Origin: Burkholderiaceae bacterium
GTDB taxonomy: Bacteria > Pseudomonadota > Gammaproteobacteria > Burkholderiales > Burkholderiaceae_A
Direction: 5' to 3'
Length of the DNA: 64,000 nucleotides
Assembly (NCBI GenBank): GCA_004214155.1
Contig: SGYQ01000002.1
Location: 81,429-145,428, forward strand
Both the position numbers and the translations under genes were made by a program. Of the stretch, positions 8,668 to 19,202 are shown piece by piece (position 1 is the first letter of the stretch; each line of letters begins with the position of its first letter). The notes below the pieces were generated by a model, which was given only the letters and a program-made list of their open reading frames with translations, ran no database searches and was not told where the DNA came from.

Positions 8668-9447
8668 TCAAGATTTGATCATTTTTTTAAACACTTGAGC
8701 TACCTTGCTTGAATCTTCAGATACTAGCAATCGCATTAACACAACCTTATCATCGTATGTACTTGAGTTGTCCAACATACTTACATCAATTTTCGGTTTT
8801 TTCGGTTTAAGCTTTGCTTTCATGTCAGCTAGTGACTTGCCCTCCTCTAACGCTATTTCTCCATCAGGCAGTGGTTCGTCAGGTTCTTGCTTAATTTCTT
8901 CCACCACTTTTTTAGGTGCATCTATGCGGCCATCTGGATAAATAATTGTTCCGTCAGCCTTGATTAACTTACCATCGGGATAGCGTATGCTACCATCCGG
9001 GTATTCGATTCGACCATCAGGATGAACAATAGCCCCATCTGGCCTCTTTACTGGGCCACTACTCGCAGACGGTATAGCCCTTCCAGTCTCATCGAATTCC
9101 ATAACCTTACCGTCAGGCTGTGGACCACCAATACCCGGTGGAGGCCCCACTACAATTGCGGGCGCCTTAATTCTTTTAGCACGATCAGTAATCATTTTTC
9201 TTCTTAATTGATCAGCATTAAGTTTTAAAGGCTTCCTCTCCTTTCTTGGCTGGGGAAATAAGCTCAATACTTTTGATCGAAGGTAAATTAATGCGAAGCC
9301 AAGAACAACCATGCCCATGAATCCTGCAAAATCAGGAGCTAAAAAAACATCTGGATATTGGAGGGCAAAGGCAAAGTACCCCGTCATAACAAGGTAAAAC
9401 GCAAAATTAAAAATTAATCGATAAATTTGATGCTTAAACAGGTACAC
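8668..9447 (-). CDS. Unrecognised membrane-anchored protein with tandem PDG heptads
   Basis: I do not recognise a named family. The 259-aa protein opens with two hydrophobic helices (about residues 10-29 and 33-53), then a basic linker. A proline/glycine-rich stretch at about 96-160 contains six consecutive seven-residue units of the form (Y/H)PDGxIx, for example YPDGSIR, with further PDG copies on either side. The remainder is an acidic linker and a Lys-rich tail (DVSMLDNSSTYDDKVVLMR). Such PDG repeats suggest an exposed beta-strand ladder, as in the TCP10_C/G-box class; that is inference. The start is GTG at 9445-9447, one base after the stop of the upstream gene, so the two are surely cotranscribed. 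Confidence 0.75.
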   Translation of the reverse strand: MYLFKHQIYRLIFNFAFYLVMTGYFAFALQYPDVFLAPDFAGFMGMVVLGFALIYLRSKVLSLFPQPRKERKPLKLNADQLRRKMITDRAKRIKAPAIVVGPPPGIGGPQPDGKVMEFDETGRAIPSASSGPVKRPDGAIVHPDGRIEYPDGSIRYPDGKLIKADGTIIYPDGRIDAPKKVVEEIKQEPDEPLPDGEIALEEGKSLADMKAKLKPKKPKIDVSMLDNSSTYDDKVVLMRLLVSEDSSKVAQVFKKMIKS

Positions 9448-9448
9448 C

Positions 9449-10045
9449 TTAAACCCCAGTTGGTCTCAACCCTTCAGAGTCTTCCGTGGCATTCTCATCC
9501 GTCCCGCCACTTTCAACCCCGCTATTATTTCTTGATTTTATACTATTTTCAATTTGCTGTATTCGATCACAATCTCGAAGAACATCTACTTGTAGCCCAG
9601 AAGCAACCATTCCAGCCTGTGCAGCACACACCGATTTTAGCCTTTCTGTCCACTGATTCATTTCTAAAGCTTTTTCGAATGCCTTAGCGGTTTCAGGATC
9701 TTCTTTGCCTTTAACCAATAACCTCAAAGCTCCGATAGCTAAGTACCGCTCAGGGCTTTCGTTCTTTGCATTTTTTGCTGCATTTTCAACATCTGAAAGA
9801 GCCAATCCATTAGATAAGGCAGATTTAACTGCTTCCAACTCTTTTTCTTTAGCGATTAGTTGTTCTAAACGGATAGGGCTAAGACTCGAATCTGAAGAGG
9901 GGCGTTTTACAGGACCCGTAGCAAGCTTTTCCAACTGTACCTCTAATTCACTAATCTCGGTCATCTGAAGGTAAATAAAAGTTCCAGACCCAACCACCGC
10001 AACGCCCAGAAGAATTTCAATAATTAAACGTATCCATTTTTTCAT
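9449..10045 (-). CDS. Unrecognised bitopic membrane protein, helical periplasmic or cytoplasmic domain
   Basis: 198 aa. One N-terminal transmembrane helix (about residues 6-27, LIIEILLGVAVVGSGTFIYL) is followed by a short coiled-coil-like stretch (TEISELEVQLEKLATG). An alpha-helical region at about 75-160 has TPR/SEL1-like spacing (SPERYLAIGALRLL, DPETAKAFEKALEMNQW). The tail is Ser/Glu/Asn-rich and probably disordered. It lies one base upstream of the PDG-repeat gene and very likely pairs with it. No enzymatic motif is visible. The following ~250 bases (10046-10292) hold no gene that I can support. Confidence 0.7.
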   Translation of the reverse strand: MKKWIRLIIEILLGVAVVGSGTFIYLQMTEISELEVQLEKLATGPVKRPSSDSSLSPIRLEQLIAKEKELEAVKSALSNGLALSDVENAAKNAKNESPERYLAIGALRLLVKGKEDPETAKAFEKALEMNQWTERLKSVCAAQAGMVASGLQVDVLRDCDRIQQIENSIKSRNNSGVESGGTDENATEDSEGLRPTGV

Positions 10046-10292
10046 AATCTTTATATCGACAAAATGTTAAGGCCCTTGAATTTACAAAGTAATTTATTGG
10101 TTTTTGACAGCAAAACGAGGATGATCTCAAACTTAATATTACACAACCGGCAGTTTCTTACCCGATAATTAAGAAACCTGATCTAATCGGAAAGAAATTG
10201 CCTCATGGAGGACGAATCTGAGATAATCCAACACATTACGATATGGTACACCCACATCTCTCTTCCAGCAAAAACTGCACCAAAGCGTAATT

Positions 10293-10796
10293 TTAACTCA
10301 ATCTTAGATCCCCATTAACAAATTGGTTAACTTGCAAAAATTTATATAAAACGATGGCTACGGAATTACTTAAATTTAGACTCCTGCTTTGTCTTACCAT
10401 CGGAATCCTCAACAAGTTTTTTTCGTAAAACATTTTTTTTTTGGTTTCTGACAACCCCTTACTCTCAGAACCAAAAAATAACCACGCCTCGTCTTCGAGT
10501 TTTTTTATCTCGAAAGCTGATCTTTCGGTCTTAGTCGTAAATGCATAGCATTGATCAATTTTAGGACTTTCTTTAGTCCAAAACTCGTTCCAACCAACGT
10601 GTTTTCGTAATGAACAATATTCCTTGTAATCCAGTCCTGCCCTTATCATCTCACGGTCGTCTAAAAAAAAACCCAAAGGGCCAATCAAATGTAGTTCAGT
10701 ACCGGTATTCGCACATAATCTAATAATGTTTCCAGTATTTCCTGGGATTTCAGGTTCCACCATCACTATCTTAATACTAGCCACTATTCTTCCCAT
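10293..10796 (-). CDS. trmL: tRNA (cytidine/uridine-34 2'-O)-methyltransferase TrmL
   Basis: SPOUT methyltransferase that 2'-O-methylates the wobble base of tRNA-Leu isoacceptors. The protein is 167 aa, a minimal SPOUT domain. It has VEPEIPGNTGNIIRLCANTG (about 13-32), the AdoMet-knot motif FGSESKGLS and the C-terminal IPM...SLNLSNSVAIVLYKF. Its start overlaps the end of thiE by 13 bases, so it is translationally coupled to the thiamine operon; I see no functional link between the two. Confidence 0.93.
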   Translation of the reverse strand: MGRIVASIKIVMVEPEIPGNTGNIIRLCANTGTELHLIGPLGFFLDDREMIRAGLDYKEYCSLRKHVGWNEFWTKESPKIDQCYAFTTKTERSAFEIKKLEDEAWLFFGSESKGLSETKKKMFYEKNLLRIPMVRQSRSLNLSNSVAIVLYKFLQVNQFVNGDLRLS

Positions 10797-11752
10797 CGTT
10801 CTTTATATGTGAGAAATGCTTGCTCGGGGGAGGCAGCACGGCTAATTCCATTTATCAGCGAGATAATCTCAACACCTGTTAGTTTTACAGACTCTAAGTT
10901 CTTAAGATTAATCCCACCAATAGCCACAATAGGTTTGGGTAACATTCTAACCCAATAACTCAGGTTTCTTATGCCTTGGGGGGACCATGGCATTTTCTTT
11001 ACACGAGTTTGAAAAATTGGTCCGCAGGCAATATAACTTGGAGAGAGCTGTAATGCACAACTCACCTCCCAAAAACTATGAGTAGATATTCCGAGTCTCA
11101 ACCCACTTGATCGAAGTGATGATAGGTCAGCATATTTAATATCCTCCTGTCCCAGATGAACTCCGAATGCCTCGCTTTCAATCGCAGCTTCCCAATAATC
11201 GTTAATTATCAGTTTTGAGAAACTGTATTCCCTAGAGAGTTCAACAGCTTTCTTAACTAGGGCATAAACATCATTCTGTGATTTGTCTTTTACTCTGAAT
11301 TGAATCAACGAAGCTCCAGTATCGAAAAGTTTTTTTAAATGTTCAAGGTTGTCAACAATAGGATAAATTGTCCGTCCAGAGCAATTCAAAGGCTGGAAAG
11401 CATTATCACATTGATTAAACTTCAAAGTGTCTTTTCTATCTTCTCGAATAACTTGCCTAAATGATGACGAGGTAGGTAGATAATCAGATTTCAAAACAGA
11501 TTCTTCGGGGCTTAAACCATGTTTTCTTCCTCTAGCAATCATCACACTAATAATAGATGAGTCCTCTTCAATGAACCCTTGTTGTTGAGACCACAAAAAA
11601 CCTTTTTTTAAGTCATCGAGATTCAGTTGTTCCTCAGGTTGAATTTCTCCACAGAAAAATTGCCAGTCCGCAAAAAGAGTAAATCTTTCTTCACCGCTTG
11701 TTTTTTCCTTAACGTAAAATTTCCCTCGTTCTGTTTGCGCAATAATTTTCAT
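10784..11752 (-). CDS. thiE: Thiamine-phosphate synthase with extra N-terminal region
   Basis: Joins HMP-diphosphate and thiazole phosphate to form thiamine phosphate. The ThiE TIM barrel occupies roughly residues 127-322: RTIYPIVDNLEHLKKL, GASLIQFRVKDK, LIINDYWEAA, GVHLGQED, ACGPIFQTRVK and PIVAIGGIN are all recognisable. The first ~125 residues are not ThiE and not the HMP-kinase domain known from ThiD-ThiE fusions; they contain a Trp/Phe-rich stretch (LFADWQFFCGEIQPEEQ) and GRKHGLSPEESVL, which I do not recognise. I chose the ATG at 11750-11752. A TTG 24 bases further upstream would overlap thiG. Operon partner of thiG and trmL. Confidence 0.87.
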   Translation of the reverse strand: MKIIAQTERGKFYVKEKTSGEERFTLFADWQFFCGEIQPEEQLNLDDLKKGFLWSQQQGFIEEDSSIISVMIARGRKHGLSPEESVLKSDYLPTSSSFRQVIREDRKDTLKFNQCDNAFQPLNCSGRTIYPIVDNLEHLKKLFDTGASLIQFRVKDKSQNDVYALVKKAVELSREYSFSKLIINDYWEAAIESEAFGVHLGQEDIKYADLSSLRSSGLRLGISTHSFWEVSCALQLSPSYIACGPIFQTRVKKMPWSPQGIRNLSYWVRMLPKPIVAIGGINLKNLESVKLTGVEIISLINGISRAASPEQAFLTYKERWEE

Positions 11753-11768
11753 TGTTACAAAGAATAGG

Positions 11769-12554
11769 TTATTCAAATATATTGGTACTTATATCAGTTG
11801 TAGCTGTTGCCATAGATTGAGACTGAATTAAACCAGCTTCAAATCCTTTTCGACCAGCGTTTACCGCATGAGAAAATGCTAATGCCATCTTTACAGGGTT
11901 GCTTGATTGTGAAACGGCAGAATTTAATAGAACGGCATCATACCCGATCTCCATTGCTTGACATGCATGGGATGGTTTCCCTATACCCGCATCAATAACC
12001 ATAGTTACCTTTGGAAATTTTTCCCGTAGGCGTTTCAACGACTCAATATTTAATAAACCCTGACCTGACCCTATTGGAGACCCCCATGGCATCAGCACTT
12101 TACATCCCTCGCCAACTAATGCCTCCGCGACAACAATATCTTCGGTACAGAACGGGAAGACATTTATTCCTTTTTTAACAAGAATTTTGGTAGCAGCTAA
12201 CAATTCAAATGGATCAGGTTGGAGACTGTAATCATCCCCAACAACTTCTAACTTAATTCGATTTGTTTCAAACAATTCGCACGCTATCTCAGCCACGTTA
12301 ACAGCTTCCCTTGCGGTTTTGCACCCAGCGGTATTCGGTAATATGGGGACACCAGAGCTCAATATTTCGTCGAACCATAAATGACCATGATGCAACGAAT
12401 TTCCTACTATTCGTTTTACCCCCATAGTTACTAAAGAAGCGCCTGATTGCTTTAATGCTCTTTTTAATTCATCTGGCGAACTATATCCGGATGAACCAAG
12501 AAACAGTCGACTAGGCAACTTTAAATCACCTATTTCTAAATAATCCACTACCAA
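11769..12554 (-). CDS. thiG: Thiazole synthase ThiG
   Basis: Forms the thiazole phosphate ring from deoxyxylulose phosphate, dehydroglycine and ThiS thiocarboxylate. The protein is 261 aa, a TIM barrel. Visible motifs are SRLFLGSSGYSS (with LFLG of the N-terminal strand), LPNTAGCKTAREAV, EVVGDDYSLQPD with adjacent KLEV, VLMPWGSPIGSGQGL and VIDAGIGKPSHA. The catalytic Schiff-base lysine is expected in KLEV (about residue 98). Start is TTG (12552-12554) or GTG (12546-12548), both behind AAAGGA. It sits between thiS and thiE as expected for this pathway. Confidence 0.95.
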   Translation of the reverse strand: MVVDYLEIGDLKLPSRLFLGSSGYSSPDELKRALKQSGASLVTMGVKRIVGNSLHHGHLWFDEILSSGVPILPNTAGCKTAREAVNVAEIACELFETNRIKLEVVGDDYSLQPDPFELLAATKILVKKGINVFPFCTEDIVVAEALVGEGCKVLMPWGSPIGSGQGLLNIESLKRLREKFPKVTMVIDAGIGKPSHACQAMEIGYDAVLLNSAVSQSSNPVKMALAFSHAVNAGRKGFEAGLIQSQSMATATTDISTNIFE

Positions 12555-12570
12555 TTAATCCTTTAAACAA

Positions 12571-12780
12571 TTATCCGCCCGTAATTGGGCCAAAAATATT
12601 AATATGATCCTTTTCTTTAAGTATTTTATCTTTTCTTTTACCTTTTAAGATCAAGTCTGCGTTTACCGAAGTGGCTAAGTTTCTTGTATCTATTTTTTGA
12701 TGCTTTAAAAAATCCTCGAGAGTAGTTTTCTCATCTACACTGAGCAGCTTGTCGCCAAATTTTATATTTATTTTTTTCAT
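12571..12780 (-). CDS. thiS: Sulfur carrier protein ThiS
   Basis: Small ubiquitin-like carrier whose C-terminal glycine is adenylated and converted to a thiocarboxylate that supplies sulfur for the thiazole. 69 aa from the ATG at 12778-12780, which overlaps the thiO stop in a TAATG arrangement. It ends FGPITGG, the obligatory Gly-Gly tail. The beta-grasp pattern (KINIKFGDKLLSVDEKTTL) is normal. The frame is open further upstream inside thiO, but the family length and the stop-start overlap fix the start. Confidence 0.93.
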   Translation of the reverse strand: MKKINIKFGDKLLSVDEKTTLEDFLKHQKIDTRNLATSVNADLILKGKRKDKILKEKDHINIFGPITGG

Positions 12781-13838
12781 TAGACAAAAGCAGGGTCGGA
12801 CAGTGGAATGTTTAAGTTTGAAAATACCTCCAATAACAAAGCAGGAGCGATAAGCCATCCATGTCTAAACAAACCATTGACGTGCACTAAATTTTCCTTG
12901 ATCTGAAAAAAAGGTTGGTTATTAAAAGAGGCAGGTCTCAAATTTACGTCCGTTGATAATATTCTGGCTTCACTTAACTCTGGAAAGACGTACTGAGCAA
13001 CATTTAACAAATCTAAAGCGCTCTGCAACGATATTGGTGAAATATCCTGTGATTCAATTTCAGTGGAGCCGACTAATATTCCCCGATTTTCATGCGGAAC
13101 GATATAGATCTTGAATCGTGGGTGCAAAAAACGAACCGGGTGACTAAGGCAAAAATTGGACGGTGGGTCTAATAATACCACCTCTCCTCTCACCCCCCTA
13201 ATTCCGACGTCAGTCGCTCCAACACCTCGCATATCAAAGACGATGTCATAATTAGTAAACGTTTTTTCAGTTTTTATCCATCCCGGACCAAATTCCTCTA
13301 CCCGTGTGCTAAAGTGCCAAACTGATTTTTCTGAAAGCTTATTGGTTGCAACAACTAATGCATTTAAGGCCTGTAACGGGTGTATCTGACCTTCATCTGG
13401 AACAATCCAACAAGTAAGTTTCTCAGATAGGTTTGGCTCCATTATATTTTTTTCACTTTTAGATAACGGTAATCCTTTGAACCCTATTTTGTTAAAAAAA
13501 CGAACAGCATTATCTACCTCTGCAGGGGAAGAAACAAAAAGATTCCCTTTTAAAAGAAGTCCTAGACCCTCGTCGATAATTTTCTTTATTTTTCTATCAA
13601 GATAACTCCATAAACTTAAAGACCTTGTTCCAAGTTCAAAAATAATTTTCCCACCAGAATCTTTTTCAGAAATTGGACTAAGTAATCCAGCAGAAGTGAA
13701 AGCGGCTGCCCTCAAAATAGATAGGTCTGGGTTTTTAGGTGTCTTTTCATAAACTTCTACTGCGTGCCCAGATTCGGTCAAGATAAATGCTGCCAACCTA
13801 CCCAGAAGGCCTCCACCTACAATCCCAATTCTCTTCAT
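12780..13838 (-). CDS. thiO: Glycine oxidase ThiO
   Basis: FAD-dependent oxidase that makes dehydroglycine for ThiG, the oxygen-requiring alternative to ThiH. The protein is 352 aa, a DAO family flavoprotein. It has an N-terminal dinucleotide-binding GIVGGGLLGRLAA (about 4-16), ending in EVYEK, a mid-protein GRGVRGEVVLLDP-like segment (GVRGVRGEVVLLDP) and the C-terminal HVNGLFRHGWLIAPAL. Its presence implies aerobic thiamine synthesis. It lies between thiC and thiS, separated by seven bases and overlapping by one. Confidence 0.92.
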   Translation of the reverse strand: MKRIGIVGGGLLGRLAAFILTESGHAVEVYEKTPKNPDLSILRAAAFTSAGLLSPISEKDSGGKIIFELGTRSLSLWSYLDRKIKKIIDEGLGLLLKGNLFVSSPAEVDNAVRFFNKIGFKGLPLSKSEKNIMEPNLSEKLTCWIVPDEGQIHPLQALNALVVATNKLSEKSVWHFSTRVEEFGPGWIKTEKTFTNYDIVFDMRGVGATDVGIRGVRGEVVLLDPPSNFCLSHPVRFLHPRFKIYIVPHENRGILVGSTEIESQDISPISLQSALDLLNVAQYVFPELSEARILSTDVNLRPASFNNQPFFQIKENLVHVNGLFRHGWLIAPALLLEVFSNLNIPLSDPAFV

Positions 13839-13845
13839 GCGAATC

Positions 13846-16661
<2,816 letters not shown>

Positions 16662-16682
16662 ATTACTTCGCTAAGCTAAGAG

Positions 16683-16713
16683 AACCTTTACGTTAGCATA
16701 ACCCTAATCAGAT
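16683..16713 (-). promoter_or_regulatory. Degenerate TPP-riboswitch-like element (3' half)
   Basis: On the minus strand, 16711-16685 reads CTGATTAGGG then TTATGCTAACGTAAAGG. This follows the conserved 3' half of the TPP aptamer (CUGAUCUGGAUAAUGCCAGCGUA). The P4/P5 helix is kept by compensatory change: UUAG pairs with CUAA where the consensus has CUGG/CCAG. It lies 24-50 bases before thiD, the correct place. I could not find the 5' half (GGGG..P3..CUGAGA..ACCC), so the element may be highly divergent, decayed or a coincidence. Confidence 0.45.
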
Positions 16714-16774
16714 CCTAAGCGATTGCCTGTGTTTAATAAACTAATGAAATTCAGCGGATTTACTTTTATACAAA

Positions 16775-17140
16775 TCAATTCTCAAATTTATAGAACTTTT
16801 GATTAAGATATTTCGAAACGTCACTGATCTCCTCTTCAAACCAGGCTAACCCATTATTAGTTGCACAAAACTCAACCATCGAATATAAAGCCTTAGAAGA
16901 TTTAATTTTCCTCAAATCTTCATCGTAGATATCGTCACCTGTTCCATTAGGGAACATAGAATCGTGACAGCTACGGCAATTTTCACCATGTAAAACGTTC
17001 CCATTTTTTTTGTTTCCATCATCAAAGGGGCCAGCCAAGCTTGCAGAACTTATAGTAAAAACAGTAAAGAGAAAAACCGCTTGTAAAAAATACTGTCCGG
17101 TATAAAAACGACCTAAGACTCGGTTAATTGATACAGCCAT
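16775..17140 (-). CDS. Small periplasmic cytochrome c (single heme)
   Basis: 121 aa with a signal peptide (hydrophobic about 18-36, cleavage near SLAGP) and one heme site CRSCH (about residues 55-59). The rest, with SMFPNGTGDDIYDED, MVEFCATNNGLAWFEEE and the C-terminal FYKFEN, is a monoheme class I-type cytochrome seen in sulfur oxidisers. It is transcribed in line after soxY-soxZ, suggesting it carries electrons released by thiosulfate or sulfide oxidation. It may play a SoxX-like role but is too short to call SoxX, and no SoxA is present. Preceding gene end is 114 bases away. Confidence 0.7.
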   Translation of the reverse strand: MAVSINRVLGRFYTGQYFLQAVFLFTVFTISSASLAGPFDDGNKKNGNVLHGENCRSCHDSMFPNGTGDDIYDEDLRKIKSSKALYSMVEFCATNNGLAWFEEEISDVSKYLNQKFYKFEN

Positions 17141-17253
17141 CTCAGTAACCCCTCAAATCAAAAAATGTATTATCAGCCATCAAATTTAGAAGCACATAGC
17201 CATTTAACAGTTAAAAATTTTGTTAGAAACAATAGTAATACACCCCAGAACTA

Positions 17254-17565
17254 TTAGGCCTTTACCAAATCTTCATCAACCCTTTTAACACCCCGATTAT
17301 CAACCCATGAAACCTTAACAGTATCACCAGCTTTTCCCTCAAAGTTGCATTTAAAGTACGGGTTTTTAGATACAGTTGGGCCAATAAATCCAACAAGAAC
17401 AGCCTCATTATTTAAGAAAACACGAAACTCTTTAATAAACCATGCTGGTACCATTTCGCCAGTCTTATCTTTTCTAAGACCCGACTCCATTTCATGACGC
17501 ATAAGCATCCGAAAATCCACAATTCCATCGACAGCCTTAGCTCGGATTTTCGTTGGCTTAGTCAT
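17254..17565 (-). CDS. soxZ: Sulfur oxidation carrier subunit SoxZ
   Basis: Forms the periplasmic SoxYZ carrier on which sulfur intermediates are bound and oxidised. 103 aa, normal length, no signal peptide of its own, consistent with piggyback Tat export with SoxY. Family features are KIRAKAVDGIVDFRMLMRHE, the GLRKDKTGEMVPAWFIKEF segment and the C-terminal KVSWVDNRGVKRVDE. It lies three bases after soxY. Only soxYZ are here; soxXA, soxB and soxCD are absent from the window. Confidence 0.96.
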   Translation of the reverse strand: MTKPTKIRAKAVDGIVDFRMLMRHEMESGLRKDKTGEMVPAWFIKEFRVFLNNEAVLVGFIGPTVSKNPYFKCNFEGKAGDTVKVSWVDNRGVKRVDEDLVKA

Positions 17566-17568
17566 ATC

Positions 17569-18063
17569 TCAACTTCCACAACCACCTAACACTACTTTAA
17601 CATGCCTAGTATTCATAAAATAATTATTACCTGCCTTGACGAGGGCGACCAACTCTGATGTTTCCGCCATCTTAATTTTTGTTGCAAACTTTAGCTCGCC
17701 TGACTTCTTTGTTTCGAAATAACCGGCTAAAACGCTTGGATTTTTATCAACAAGAAATGCAATGGCAGTTATATTAGGAATTAAGCTTTTAACACTTATG
17801 CCAACATAAGCACCGTTTTCCGCTGTGTCTGGAGCTTGAACAACAACCCTTTCATCCACGCTGGGTTCGCCAACCCCCAATGCTGCGAAAGTTTCCTTTA
17901 TGCTTTTCCCATTCTCAAACCAACTTTGCTGCCAGGATTTTGCAGTCCCAAAAGCCGAACCATCAGCAGGAAAAAATCCTAACCCGAGGAGAGTTAACAC
18001 TGTTGTACTGTTAATCAAAAAAACTCTTCTATCGCATTCCACCCGCACCCCCCTGAGCTTCAT
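17569..18063 (-). CDS. soxY: Sulfur oxidation carrier subunit SoxY
   Basis: Holds sulfur substrates covalently on a C-terminal cysteine. 164 aa. The twin-arginine signal DRRVFLINS (about 11-19) and following hydrophobic stretch mark Tat export. The C-terminus is VVLGGCGS: the swinging-arm Cys is present, with the usual GGCGG altered to GGCGS. The tail is still at the extreme end, as needed for function. The order soxY-soxZ-cytochrome c, followed upstream by fba, links sulfur oxidation to carbon fixation. Confidence 0.95.
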   Translation of the reverse strand: MKLRGVRVECDRRVFLINSTTVLTLLGLGFFPADGSAFGTAKSWQQSWFENGKSIKETFAALGVGEPSVDERVVVQAPDTAENGAYVGISVKSLIPNITAIAFLVDKNPSVLAGYFETKKSGELKFATKIKMAETSELVALVKAGNNYFMNTRHVKVVLGGCGS

Positions 18064-18088
18064 GATGCTGTGACTGACAAATAAAAAT

Positions 18089-19153
18089 TTAGTTCACGAC
18101 AGATTTTAATTGACCCTTTTGGTATTTCTCTGACATTAAATCTAAAGAAATAACTTTGATTTTTTGTGCTTGCCCAGCTGCACCAAAAGCTTCCAATCGG
18201 GCTTTGCATATATCGTAAGCAGCTTCCCGGGCAACTTTCAGATAACCCCTGGGATCAAATTCGGCAGGTTTTTCAAATAAGAACTGCCGGATTGCTCCAG
18301 TCATTGCAAGCCTTATATCCGTATCAATATTTACTTTTCTAACTCCGTTTTTTATTCCTTCCACAATTTCCTCAACGGGCACCCCGTACGTCTCTTTGAT
18401 ATCACCACCGAATTCCCTAATCAGTTTTAATAATTCTTGCGGAACGCTAGATGAACCGTGCATAACTAAATGCGTATTTGGAATTCGTTGATTAATCTGA
18501 CGTACCCTTTCAATTGCCAGAATGTCACCCGTAGGTGGTCTAGAAAACTTATAAGCTCCATGGCTGGTTCCAATAGCAATTGCAAGAGCATCCACGTTAG
18601 TGGCTTTGACAAAATTTGCAGCCTCCTCAGGATCAGTAAGCAACTGCTTTTCGTTCAAAATACCCTCTGCTCCGACTCCATCCTCCTCACCAGCTTCTCC
18701 AGTTTCGAGCGAACCGAGACAACCTAGCTCACCCTCAACTGAGACCCCTACAGGATGTGCTAACTCGACGACTTTCCTGGTCATTTCTACATTGTATTCG
18801 TAGGATGCAGGGGTCTTCCCATCCTCTTGTAAAGAGCCATCCATCATCACACTACTAAAACCGCTACGTATTGACTTCATACAAACATCTGGAGACACAC
18901 CGTGGTCCTGATGCATACAAACAGGAATATCAGGAGATTGCTCAATAGCAGCTTCAATGAGTTTTCTTAGAAAAGGCTCTCCGGCGTATTTTCTTGCGCC
19001 AGCACTTGCTTGCAATATTACCGGACTGGAGCAATCACCTGCAGCCTGCATAATAGCTTGAATTTGCTCCAAATTATTAACATTGAAAGCCGGCACCCCA
19101 TAATCATTTTCTGCAGCATGATCAAGCAGCTGTCGTAGTGCGATTAGTGCCAT
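18089..19153 (-). CDS. fba: Fructose-bisphosphate aldolase, class II (CbbA type)
   Basis: Zinc-dependent aldolase condensing dihydroxyacetone phosphate with glyceraldehyde 3-phosphate (and often erythrose 4-phosphate) in the Calvin cycle. 354 aa. Metal and substrate motifs: PVCMHQDHG (about 76-84), [21 protein letters not shown] (Glu metal ligand), [24 protein letters not shown] and [13 protein letters not shown]. The acidic insertion [15 protein letters not shown] is typical of the Calvin-cycle subtype. It is followed upstream by prk and fbp, making a three-gene Calvin block. Confidence 0.96.
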   Translation of the reverse strand: MALIALRQLLDHAAENDYGVPAFNVNNLEQIQAIMQAAGDCSSPVILQASAGARKYAGEPFLRKLIEAAIEQSPDIPVCMHQDHGVSPDVCMKSIRSGFSSVMMDGSLQEDGKTPASYEYNVEMTRKVVELAHPVGVSVEGELGCLGSLETGEAGEEDGVGAEGILNEKQLLTDPEEAANFVKATNVDALAIAIGTSHGAYKFSRPPTGDILAIERVRQINQRIPNTHLVMHGSSSVPQELLKLIREFGGDIKETYGVPVEEIVEGIKNGVRKVNIDTDIRLAMTGAIRQFLFEKPAEFDPRGYLKVAREAAYDICKARLEAFGAAGQAQKIKVISLDLMSEKYQKGQLKSVVN

Positions 19154-19202
19154 AAAATTTCCCAGTAAGTTTAAATAAAATTACTTAAATGATACTGCAA
19201 AT

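Noticed and set aside
8930-9060. Tandem repeat DNA in the PDG gene as a microsatellite or phase-variation tract
   Set aside because: The repeat is conserved at the protein level with varied codons and keeps frame, so it is a protein repeat rather than a slippage tract.
9427-9687. 86-codon plus-strand frame opposite the two unknown membrane-protein genes
   Set aside because: Antisense shadow of two well-supported genes with better starts and membrane segments.
12781-12858. Extended 95-codon ThiS with 26 extra N-terminal residues
   Set aside because: The extension lies inside thiO; family length and the TAATG overlap support the shorter start at 12780.
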